Translations under genes and position numbers: made by a program
From: Botryococcus braunii
Taxonomy: Eukaryota > Chlorophyta > Trebouxiophyceae
Length of the DNA stretch: 64,000 nt
Direction: 5' to 3'
NCBI GenBank assembly: GCA_002005505.1
Contig: MVGU01001560.1
Span: 16,885-80,884 of the forward strand
The notes under the pieces: generated by a model
Told to the model about the DNA's origin: nothing
Seen by the model: the letters and a program-made list of their open reading frames with translations, nothing else
Database searches by the model: none
In this document: piece by piece, positions 50,870-59,777 of the stretch
How the letters are laid out: the number at the start of each line of letters is the position of its first letter
Numbering within the stretch: position 1 is the first letter of the stretch

Positions 50870-52416
50870 TTGGTCCACACGCGAAGCCTCCATCTCGACC
50901 CTTCTACCGACTGTCTCGTTCGGAGGTGATGGAAGCTGAAAGACAGGTGAAGCTGCTCCTGGAGAAGAAGTTCATAGAACCTTCAACTTCTCCTTACGGT
51001 GCACCTATCCTGTTTGTCCAGAAGAAGGACGGTGGTTTGCGGATGGTTATTGACTATCGCGCACTTAACAAACTCACCGTCAAGAACAAGTACCCAATGC
51101 CACGCATTGATGATGCACTGGATCAGCTTCAAGGTGCAACCTTGTTTACAAGTCTGGACTTGACATCAGGGTACCATCAGATCCGGATATCCGACGAGGA
51201 TGTACCTAAGACTGCCTTTCGTACACCCGACGGATTGTTTCACTGGCGTGTCTTGCCGTTCGGATTGACGAACGCGCCGGCAACTTTTCAGACGGCAATG
51301 AATACAATATTCCGGCCGTATCTGCATAAGTTTGTCCTGGTGTATTTAGATGACATCCTCATCTACAGTAAGACACCAGAGGAGCATTGCCAGCATTTGC
51401 AGCAAGTGTTGGAGCTTCTTCGAGAGCATCAGCTCTATGCAAATATGAAGAAGTGCTCCTTCGCTAAGTCTGAGGTGGCTTACTTAGGCCATATTGTCTC
51501 TTCTGAGGGCGTGAAGGTTGACCCACGCAAGACTGCTGCAGTCTACAATTGGCCTAAGCCCACGTGCTTAACGGAGTTGCGATCCTTTCTTGGATTGGCA
51601 ACATACTTCCGTAAGTTCATTAAGGACTTTGCAAGGCTGGCCATGCCCCTGCATGGCATGACTCGCAAGGGTGTCCTTTGGGACTGGAAGAGCTCGTGTC
51701 AGCAAGCCTTTGATGCTATTAAGCAGGCTTTGACTCAAGCTCCGTGCTTAGCTTTCCCGGATTTCACTAAGCCGTTTGAGGTGCACACGGATGCCTCCTT
51801 GGCAGGTCTAGGGGCCGTCTTATATCAAGAGGGCCGCCCCATTGCCTTTGAGAGTCGTCGCCTCACACCGGCAGAAATCAATTATCCTACTGGGGAGCAA
51901 GAGCTGCTAGCAGTGGTTCACGCCTTAACGGTGTGGCGCTGTTATCTTGAAGGTGGGCCGGAGTTCCGCGTGGTCACTGACCACAAGGCTATTACCTACC
52001 TTGATACTGTGGCACAGTTGAGCCGCCGCCAGACACGTTGGGCAGAGTTTCTCTCCCGGTTCCATTTCACATGGGAACATATGGCGGGTGCCTCAAATGT
52101 GGTTGCCGATGCGCTGAGCCGCACGCCGGTGGGATATTCACCTCCAAACTCATTGGTGAACACTGTGGTGGTTCGTTCCACTCGTTCATACGTTTCGGAG
52201 GGTCCCCCTTGTCTTCCAAATCGCTCCCTTCGGGATGTCATTTGCGCCGTTACCCGGGCACAGGGTACTCCCTTGGCTGCAGAGGCTCGTGGTATGGGAC
52301 ACGAGTCTAGGCCTCCTTCAGGTGGGGGAGAGGGCATGACGTGGAAGGACAAGTTTGACGTGGAAGGACAAGTTTGTGCGTGGTTATCAGGAAGACCTTT
52401 GGTTCAAGGAACCTAG
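50850..52416 (+). pseudogene. pol: Gypsy-3 RT and RNase H
   Basis: From VSHTIPLIGPHAKPPSRPFYRLSRSE onward the RT is in the next frame. Catalytic residues are present: LDLTSGYHQI and VYLDDILIYS (near 51340). RNase H starts HTDASLAGLGAVLYQ near 51784. The frame derails at a 19-bp direct tandem duplication at about 52338-52376 (GACGTGGAAGGACAAGTTT twice), which shifts phase and stops at 52416. The integrase continues in the frame entered before the duplication. Confidence 0.92.
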
Positions 52417-53758
52417 CAATGTGGCGCCTCTGGTCGCACACGACGGCTTCCTGTTACACGAAGGAAAGATTGTTGTGCCGCATGCATTTGGGCTTAGATC
52501 CCACCTTATGGAAGAAATGCATGATAGCCCGTATGCTGGACACCAAGGTGTGAACAAAACCCTGAAGTTGGTTGCCCGCCATTATTGGTGGCCGACGATG
52601 ACACAGGATGTGACGCAGTATGTGACTCACTGTCACCTCTGCCAGAAGAACAAGGCGAGACATGCAAAGCCTTCGGGGCTGTTGCATCCCCTTGAGCTTC
52701 CGCATAAACCGTGGGACACGGTGACCATGGACTTCATCACCCAGTTGCCTCGCACCAGGGATGGGCATGATGCCATACTGGTTGTGGTGGACAAGCTGTC
52801 GAAGATGGTTCACTTGGTGTCTACGCAGACCACGGCGACTGCTGAGCAGACAGCGAAGCTGTTTGTGGATCATATCTGGAAGCTCCACGGAGTGCCTAGA
52901 AAAGTGGTGTCTGACAGGGATCCCCTGTTCAAGAGCCACTTCACTCGAGCCTTGTGTCGGATGCTTGGGACCAAGCAGGCCATGTCCACGGCGTATCATC
53001 CTCAGACGGATGGGCAGACAGAGCGTGTGAACCGTGTTCTTGAGGACATGCTCCGCATGTATGTGTCTAAGTCACAGACTGACTGGGACGAGAAGCTGTC
53101 GTGTGCTGAGTTTGCTATCAACAATGCAGAGCACTCCAGCACAGGCTTCACGCCGTTCATGTTGAACTATGGTCATCACCCGTACCTACCAGTATCGGTG
53201 CTGCCAGAGTTCAGGGTCCCGGCTGCCTCGAGCTTTGTCCAACGCATTCAGCGACTAGTGGCAGAAGCTCGGCGCACACATCGCATTGCGACGGAACGCC
53301 AGGCACGTTACGCTAACACGAAGCGTAAGGATGTCACGTTCGCTCCAGGAGATTGGGTCCTGTTGTCGGCTAAGAACCTGCGGTTCAAAGAGGGCACACC
53401 GAAGCTGTTGCCTAGGTGGGTCGGGCCGTTCCAGGTTGCCAAGTCTGTAGGGGGCAACTCCTATGAGTTGATCCTCCCGGCACGCTGGAGGATACATGAC
53501 GTGTTCCATGTATCACGGCTGGAACGATACCGCCGAGATGGCACAGTCCAACCACCACCACCTGCAGAGGTGCTGAAGGGGGAGGACGAGTACGAGGTTG
53601 AGAAAATTCTCGGCCACCGGAAGGCTCGCCGTTTGCATGAGTTCCTGGTTCGGTGGGTGGGATACTCCCCTGAACATGACACGTGGGAATCAGAGGCGAA
53701 CTTGCGGAACGCCCCTGCAGCGTTGAAGGAGTATTGGGCACGGGTCAAGACGGGCTAG
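52355..53758 (+). CDS. pol: Gypsy-3 integrase and chromodomain
   Basis: 467 codons. The zinc finger contains HQGVNKTLKLVARHYWWP and CHLCQKNK. The core has MDFITQLP, SDRDPLF and the E of TERVNRVL. A GPF module (PRWVGPFQVAKSV) follows, and the C-terminus is a chromodomain (FLVRWVGYSPEHDTWESEANL, coded near 53640-53710). It is in a different frame from RT because of the 19-bp duplication. No natural start exists; it is the rest of pol. Confidence 0.92.
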   Translation: MTWKDKFVRGYQEDLWFKEPSNVAPLVAHDGFLLHEGKIVVPHAFGLRSHLMEEMHDSPYAGHQGVNKTLKLVARHYWWPTMTQDVTQYVTHCHLCQKNKARHAKPSGLLHPLELPHKPWDTVTMDFITQLPRTRDGHDAILVVVDKLSKMVHLVSTQTTATAEQTAKLFVDHIWKLHGVPRKVVSDRDPLFKSHFTRALCRMLGTKQAMSTAYHPQTDGQTERVNRVLEDMLRMYVSKSQTDWDEKLSCAEFAINNAEHSSTGFTPFMLNYGHHPYLPVSVLPEFRVPAASSFVQRIQRLVAEARRTHRIATERQARYANTKRKDVTFAPGDWVLLSAKNLRFKEGTPKLLPRWVGPFQVAKSVGGNSYELILPARWRIHDVFHVSRLERYRRDGTVQPPPPAEVLKGEDEYEVEKILGHRKARRLHEFLVRWVGYSPEHDTWESEANLRNAPAALKEYWARVKTG

Positions 53759-54378
53759 GACCCAGGAGACACACAAATGGCCTTGAGTCGGGCTGTTGTC
53801 ACTTCGGGGGTCGTGGCATTCGATCCACATGTCCAGTCGACGGGACATCCCTCGTTAGCGGCGAAGTGGTTGCATTGTTCAACATGTCGTCCTACTCAAT
53901 AGCTCCTCCCTGTCCCTGGCTATGCCAATGGAAGGGCCCTAGTCCGTTCACTGCGGACTTAGTAGCACCTCAGATAGTCTCAAGGGCATGGTGCACCCCG
54001 GGTCCTGGACTCGGTGTCTGAGAGTCTCTGCTGATGGTGGGTTGTGACTCTAGAGTAACCATGTACTCTAAGCGCTATGGTGATGGTCAGTGAAACCCCC
54101 CAATAGCTTGATTAGCCAGATGGATTTCTGGTGACGGAGGTTGTACTTCCGGGAGTGCTCCGCGGGCAGTCCAAATGAGCATGGGTGTGGATTGTCGTTA
54201 CCACTAGTCTGCCGGGACTAGGGTGGCGGGTGGCTGGGCAAGAGGTATGGGACTCTTGTCTGTAGGGCTCCCTGCGAAGGTGGCTGGTCGGGCCGTGTTA
54301 CACGCTTGACTGTAGTGCTTCCTGTGTGGGAGTGCATCCCCCTCAATCCGAGACGGCTTGAGCCTAGGTGGGGGAGGG
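53759..54378 (+). other. Gypsy-3 3' UTR and polypurine tract
   Basis: 620 bp with no convincing gene. The tract GTGGGGGAGGG ends at 54378, directly before the LTR. Confidence 0.75.
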
Positions 54379-54569
54379 TGTAACGATCCGAGCGAAAGGG
54401 GTCCGTTAGGGAGCCGATCGGCATCGAGCCGATAGCGCGTGATCGGAGAGCGGGGTACGATGACCTCATTACGTAATCTGGCCAGCTTGGCTGGCGGGGT
54501 GCTATCAGACGGGTCGCACCTGTGTGAGGTCATTCTCACACGAACTTGAGATCGGCACAAGATATTACA
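54379..54569 (+). repeat. Gypsy-3 3' LTR
   Basis: 191 bp, identical by eye to 48400-48590. Confidence 0.96.
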
Positions 54570-55630
54570 GTAGCCCCAGAGTCCACAAGCCATTCCTCGC
54601 ACGAGTGCCCTATCCCACCACTTTGTAATACATTAAACGTCACACTGGGCAGTGAGATAGGAACGGCTTCTGCGTTTTTAGGACATGGAACATGGGTACT
54701 GTTGGATGCAGAGGGAACACTTGGCAGTGAATGCTTACTTCTGTCGCCAGCTTGCTCCTCTCCAGTACCCTTTTTCCATTTTGTGCACTCCTTGCTGATG
54801 TGTCCACGGCTCCCACACTCCCAGCACCTGACTTTTCGTGACCTCTTTCTGTCTTGCTCTGACTGGTCTGCCTCAGGGTCCTGGGACTTTGGGAGGACTG
54901 CCGCTGCCTTGGGAAGAGGTCGAGGGAGCTGGTCATTGAAGCCAGCACCATAGGCATGGCTCTGCATGATTTTTACCACATCTTCTGAGGAGCGCCCGCA
55001 ACAATGCCCATAGAGTGCTCCTTTGAACTGTGCTAGCTCAGTGGGGAGACAATCCACAATAGCATTAGTGACATCTTCGGGGTCAATGGAGTGGGAGTTG
55101 TCCAGGAGGTTCTGGAAAAGTATGAATTTTTTCATGACAAATGTCTCGAACGTCTCCTCCCTGGTCATGTGCTCTGTTTTGAGTGTGTGTAGCCACTGGC
55201 GGTTAAGAGACTTGTTGTGTCCTCCAGTGAACTTATTGGCTATGTATAACAGGGCATCAAAGGCAGAGGGCTTCATTGTCAACATAGGACTCCACTCCAC
55301 TGGGACACTGCCAGTGATCAGCATCATGGCAGCAGCATTTGCTCTCGTGAAAGGAAGGGGTTTCTGAAAGGCCTCCGTGCACTCCTTGTGGATAGCTGCA
55401 GTGGTCAGATCATAAAGCCAGGACTTGAAATTCCACCCATCCTTTAATAAGGGATGGGCTACCTTAACATTTGTTGTTGATGGCTTTGTTGTGTCCTCGT
55501 GCAGTAAGGCTGTCAGTATCGAAACCACTGGGAGTGCTGTCTTCTCCTGTTCTGTGGATTGACCACCCAGACTTACAGGAGGCTGTTGGTTCAGCTGGTC
55601 CATTGGAGATGATTCCGCAGACTGGGTCAT
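54570..55630 (-). CDS. gag: Copia-A copy 2 gag (interrupted at protease)
   Basis: The ATG at 55630-55628 (MTQSAESSPMDQLNQQ) gives a gag nearly identical to copy 1, with the CCHC knuckle CWECGSRGHISKEC. It reaches the protease motif WLVDSGAT, where Gypsy-3 inserted. The protein rejoins in frame at 48399. Differences from copy 1 are scattered single residues (for example TEQEK for TEEEK). Confidence 0.9.
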
Positions 55631-55742
55631 TGTGTGAAAGGTTATGGGTTTCCGCAAGTCTGGGTCACTTTGCAGATATGAATCGTTCTGGATATGACGT
55701 GCAGCAGGTATTCAAGGCGGACTCCTCGTACTCTGCAACCTT

Positions 55743-55781
55743 GGCTTCGGCGTAGCTCGATGGGCAGGTGGGCCCATAACC
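55743..55781 (-). promoter_or_regulatory. Copia-A primer-binding site, internal iMet type (copy 2)
   Basis: Minus-strand GGTTATGGGCCCACC starts directly after the LTR at 55781. The 39-bp stretch equals that at 11061-11099. Confidence 0.75.
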
Positions 55782-57160
55782 TGTGAAAGGTTATGGGCAG
55801 AGAGAACACCTGTAAGTCCGCAAAAGGATTTGTCAATGCACTGTAGAGGTTTCGTCATTCAGACCTCGACACACCCTTTGCGCGCGACTGATACAGGTTC
55901 GACAGGAGCGCCTTCCCTTGCGGCAACCAAAAAGCAAGTGCGACTGTCTCAAACACAAATCAAATATGCAATAGCAAGCTTCAACTTGTAGCAAACAGAC
56001 AGGACTTCCATTCCGTGGCACAGGATTCGGCCAACCAACGAATCGATTACATGGGACAATATTACTGCTTGCCCTACTGGCACAATCTCATATACGCATA
56101 AATTACTTCTCACATCAGCTGGTTTTATAGCATCGTCTCAAACATGTTCTGTGCCGGACCTGAGTCCGGCACACTCGTTCCCTTGACGACCTAACAGCAC
56201 AGCTTTGCGACAGTCAACGAAATGTCTAACCAAATAGGAATTATCTCATTAAATCACAACTACATCAATACCTGTAAGTCCGCAAAAGGATTTGTCAATG
56301 CACTGTAGAGGTTTCGTCAGTCAGACCTCGACACACCTATTGCCCCAAGCATTACGATTTAGCCAGAGCAATGAGCAACATTGCAAATGCAGTGGTTATC
56401 AAATACATCATGCTATTCTATCATCTGTCAAAGTGCCAACGTACCCTTTGCGCGCGACTGATACAGGTTCGACAGGAGCGCCTTCCCTTGCGGCAACCAA
56501 AAAGCAAGTGCGACTGTCTCAAACACAAATCAAATATGCAATAGCAAGCTTCAACTTGTAGCAAACAGACAGGACTTCCATTCCGTGGCACAGGATTCGG
56601 CCAACCAACGAATGACGAGTCTGTCGCCTCCAGCAGTTAAATACCTGACCGTGTTTGGCGCCCAAGGGACTCGATAAAAGTCGAGTCCCTGAAAGCTTCT
56701 CATTCCAAAAAGTCCCTAATTGGTAATCCAATACGGATGATGTGTCCTAGACAAAATACCTAAAGGTCCCATTTTCTGTACCTAATTAAACACACTGATG
56801 TGGCCGCCTAAGAATTAGTTTGACTGACCTCGAAGACGTATTCGAGGTCCCAAAAAACAAGTTCCACTGAGTGCCACGATGCTGTGTGAGTCAATGCAAA
56901 GTTGTCCAAACCTCTATGTGAAGTTACGTGAGGAAGACTGAGGTCTGTCAAGGAATTATGTCGCTTCACAGCCAAGTTCCTAGGACTAGTTGGAAGAAGT
57001 ATGCAGTAGTTTGCACCTAAGGCCCAACAGTGTTGTGCCGTCCAGGGCAGCCTGGCATGCACGACTGTTTTGCCTAGGATGAGTCAGAAGAATACCTCTG
57101 AATAAGTCCAACAGTAATGCTCCCTAAGTAATTACCTGATCTAGGTCATTACCTACAACA
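55782..57160 (-). repeat. Copia-A LTR shared by two head-to-tail copies
   Basis: 1,379 bp. On its left is the primer site and gag of copy 2, on its right the polypurine tract and RT of another unit, all minus strand. One LTR thus serves as 3' LTR of one unit and 5' LTR of the next. The ~461-bp unit is duplicated inside. The TATA candidate is at 56123-56129. Confidence 0.92.
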
Positions 57161-57347
57161 CTTCCCCTTGGACGTTTCAGAGGTCCAGCTATTGTACTAC
57201 TTCTCAGGCAACGCCCACTGTAGTACATGCTTCTGGGTCAGGCGTGCTTCGGGGGAGTTACTAGTGAAGGAGGCAGCTAATCTCCTCACCCTCCGCCTTT
57301 GCCCGTGGTCACTCGGTCGTGGTGAACACCATCCGGAAAATAAGACG
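57161..57347 (-). other. Copia-A 3' UTR and polypurine tract
   Basis: The tract (minus strand CCAAGGGGAAG, 57171-57161) abuts the shared LTR. The rest equals 16148-16323. Confidence 0.8.
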
Positions 57348-59099
57348 TCACTCGCGTGAAACGACACCAAGTGTATTGCGGTGAATCTTGAACAACACAG
57401 GGACGAGTGGTTTCGTAAAGATGTCCGCCACATTCTTCTGGGTGGGTACATACTTCACGTCCACGTCACCCTGAATGACAGCAGCACGTGCATGGTGAAA
57501 TGCCACAGCAACATGCTTGGTGTACTTGGAATTTACAAGATTCCGTAAATTCCGAACACACCCAGAGTTATCAATGAACAGAGGAGGTTTCCACACATCA
57601 ACATGAATCTCCTCCAAGAAACCGCGAAGCCAAATGGCTTCTTTGACAGCATGACTAGCAGCTCGAAACTCTGATTCCACTGTTGATGTAGCAGTGGCAC
57701 TTTGTTTCTTGCTGCCCCAAACAACTGACCCACCATAAACTTGGAACACGAAACCTGTAGTGGATGCTCGCATATCTAGATCACCCGCATAGTCGGCATC
57801 GACATAACCCTCAAGAGGAGATGTGCCCCCACCAAGCTGGAGTGCAAGATCCCGAGTGTCCTTCAAATACCGGACCACTCGAAGACCTTCTTGCATATGT
57901 GCAGTGGTAGGTGTGCCTCTATACCGTGAAAGAACCCCTACCGCATGAGCAATATCAGGACGTGTGGTATTAGCTAAATACAGAAGAGAGCCAATCAGCT
58001 CACAGTAACGATGCCCGGGTTCCAAAGCAACCCCAGCCCCATCAATGGGATTGGACTGAGTGGAGTGACTGGTGTGCACAAATGATTTACTCATGGGTGT
58101 GTCATAGGCCCGTGTGTCACCACTAAGTCCAAAACTGTCCACCAATGCATCTATCTTCAGCCCACTACTCATCCACATCAGCTTCCGCTCTCGATCTCGA
58201 ACAATCTGACATCCCAGGAAATCCTTGACTTCCCCAAGATCATGAATAGAAAACTCTTTCCCTATAGTCTCCTTAAAGGCCAATACACGTGGGAGAGCCT
58301 TTGACATGATCAGCATGTCGTCTACAAAGAGAACCAAATACACAGGATCTTCCCCTGGAACATTTGACACATAGATTCCTGCATCTGACATGCATGCAGT
58401 AAATCCATGTTTAGCCAGTGTGGCATCAAGCGTATGATACCAGGCACGTGGGGCTTGTTTGAGGCCGTACAGAGCCTTACGCAAGCGACACACTTGGGGA
58501 CCACCATTGTGAAATCCTGGAGGTTGAGTAACGTAAACCTCTTCCTCCAGATCCCCATTCAAAAAGGCCGTTTTTATATCGAGCTGATGAATTTCCATAT
58601 CCTCAGCAGCTGCCTTACACAGAAGAACACGTCGAGCCCCAAAGCTACTGGTGGGTGCGAAGACTTCGTCCACATCAATACCCTGAATTTGACGACATCC
58701 TTGTGCAACAAGACGAGCTTTGTACCTTATAACATTACCATGGGCATCGACTTTAACAGAATAGATCCAGTGAACTGGGATGACTTTCTTTCCTCTGGGT
58801 CTTTCAGTGTACTCAAAGCACTCATGAGCATCGAGAGAGTTCTTCTCCTCGATCATGGCTTGTTCCCAAAACACCCACTGATCAGACATTCGTGCCTCAC
58901 GATAGTTACTTGGTACAGGAATCTTGCTAAATCTCACTCCTGCAGGACTAGCAAGGCAAGCACGTAGAAAAGCAATACTGGCAGGTTCACTGGCATCCCC
59001 TCCTGAATCCGCGGTACGGAACACACATGAAGGCATCTCCCCACTGGGTTCTGCCCCATCTTGCTCATTGAAATATTCTGGGCTTGGCGTATCCTGCAT
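57348..59099 (-). pseudogene. pol: Copia-A RT and RNase H of the neighbouring unit
   Basis: 583 codons from MQDTPSPEYFNEQDG to TLGVVSRE. It contains the last ~50 linker residues that copy 1 lacks, then a copia RT (LDIKTAFLNG, FVDD) and RNase H (GYVDADYAGD, WGSKKQSATATS). Upstream (59100 onward) the frame meets Copia-D LTR sequence, so it is cut from its integrase just as the integrase at 45895 is cut from its RT. The first ATG is probably not a real start. Confidence 0.9.
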
Positions 59100-59234
59100 G
59101 GTGGCGGCACGGAGGGTGTTAGACGATGTCCTCCTACTTGTGCGTTGTTAAGTAGGCACGGACATATACAAGTCAAGGACTGGTTAGCAACTGATTGATA
59201 GACACCCGGAGTGCCACTATAGTTCCAACCAAGT
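59096..59234 (-). repeat. Copia-D LTR partial copy
   Basis: 139 bp from CTGCATGGTGGCGG to CAACCAAGTG, the same as the start of 59416-59759. It includes the small hairpin CCTACTT/AAGTAGG. Confidence 0.75.
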
Positions 59235-59415
59235 GTTACAATATCTCTCATCTCTCCTAACAAGGTGACGCAGTTCAAACACGCCTAACCTGCTCTCACC
59301 CAGGTCGTGTTCATTACTTTGTCCGATGAGCTAAACTCAACTCTATATGTCTAACATGTTCTAACAATGTTCATCTGAGTGCTAAATCCAGGAATACAAT
59401 AAGGATTAAGTCACC
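59235..59415. other. 181-bp insert between the two Copia-D LTR copies
   Basis: Unique in the window. With the preceding TG it begins TGTTACAATATC and ends TTAAGTCA, so it could be a very short LTR-like insertion or part of a leader. I do not recognise it. Confidence 0.4.
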
Positions 59416-59759
59416 TGCATGGTGGCGGCACGGAGGGTGTTAGACGATGTCCTCCTACTTGTGCGTTGTTAAGTAGGCACGGACATATACAAGTCAAGGA
59501 CTGGTTAGCAACTGATTGATAGACACCCGGAGTGCCACTATAGTTCCAACCAAGTGCCTTCCCTATCCGTGCTTGCCCCATATGCCTCCTTTCTACAAAC
59601 GTGTCTGTAACTTGCGTTATGATAGTCTTCGTTCAAATGCATGTATTGCCTGGCAGAACTCAGGGTTCTGCCTCTCTTTCCTAATTGGTATTGTCTTCAT
59701 ACGGAGACTTGCCATTATTACTCCTCTGAGGGAAAGGCATAAAATTAATTAACACAACA
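59416..59759 (-). repeat. Copia-D 3' LTR (left boundary uncertain)
   Basis: On the minus strand it starts TGTTGTGTTAATT directly after the polypurine tract. The far end is uncertain because the CTGCATGGTGGCGG block also lies next to the Copia-A RT. Confidence 0.7.
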
Positions 59760-59777
59760 CTTCCCCTTGCCTTTACC

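Larger units (their letters stand above)
48400..54569 (+). mobile_element. Gypsy-3, chromodomain Ty3/gypsy element (chromovirus)
   Basis: Two 191-bp LTRs (48400-48590 and 54379-54569) look identical by eye, flanked by GTAGC (48395-48399 and 54570-54574). It inserted in the protease codons of Copia-A copy 2. Order is LTR, iMet primer site, gag, protease, RT, RNase H, integrase, chromodomain, 3' UTR, polypurine tract, LTR. It is the most recent insertion by LTR identity, though pol has two frame faults. Confidence 0.96.
45895..57160 (-). mobile_element. Copia-A copy 2, minus strand, split by Gypsy-3
   Basis: From the right: shared LTR (55782-57160), primer site, gag (55630-54575), the Gypsy-3 insertion, then protease-integrase-linker (48399-45895), cut by a Copia-D LTR. 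Its own RT is missing. The RT at 57348-59099 lies on the other side of the shared LTR and belongs to a second unit in head-to-tail order. Confidence 0.88.

Noticed and set aside
55743..55781. Possible tRNA gene 5' half (GGGCCCATAACC anticodon arm)
   Set aside because: There is no 3' half or acceptor partner. It sits exactly next to the LTR end and is the primer-binding site of Copia-A.
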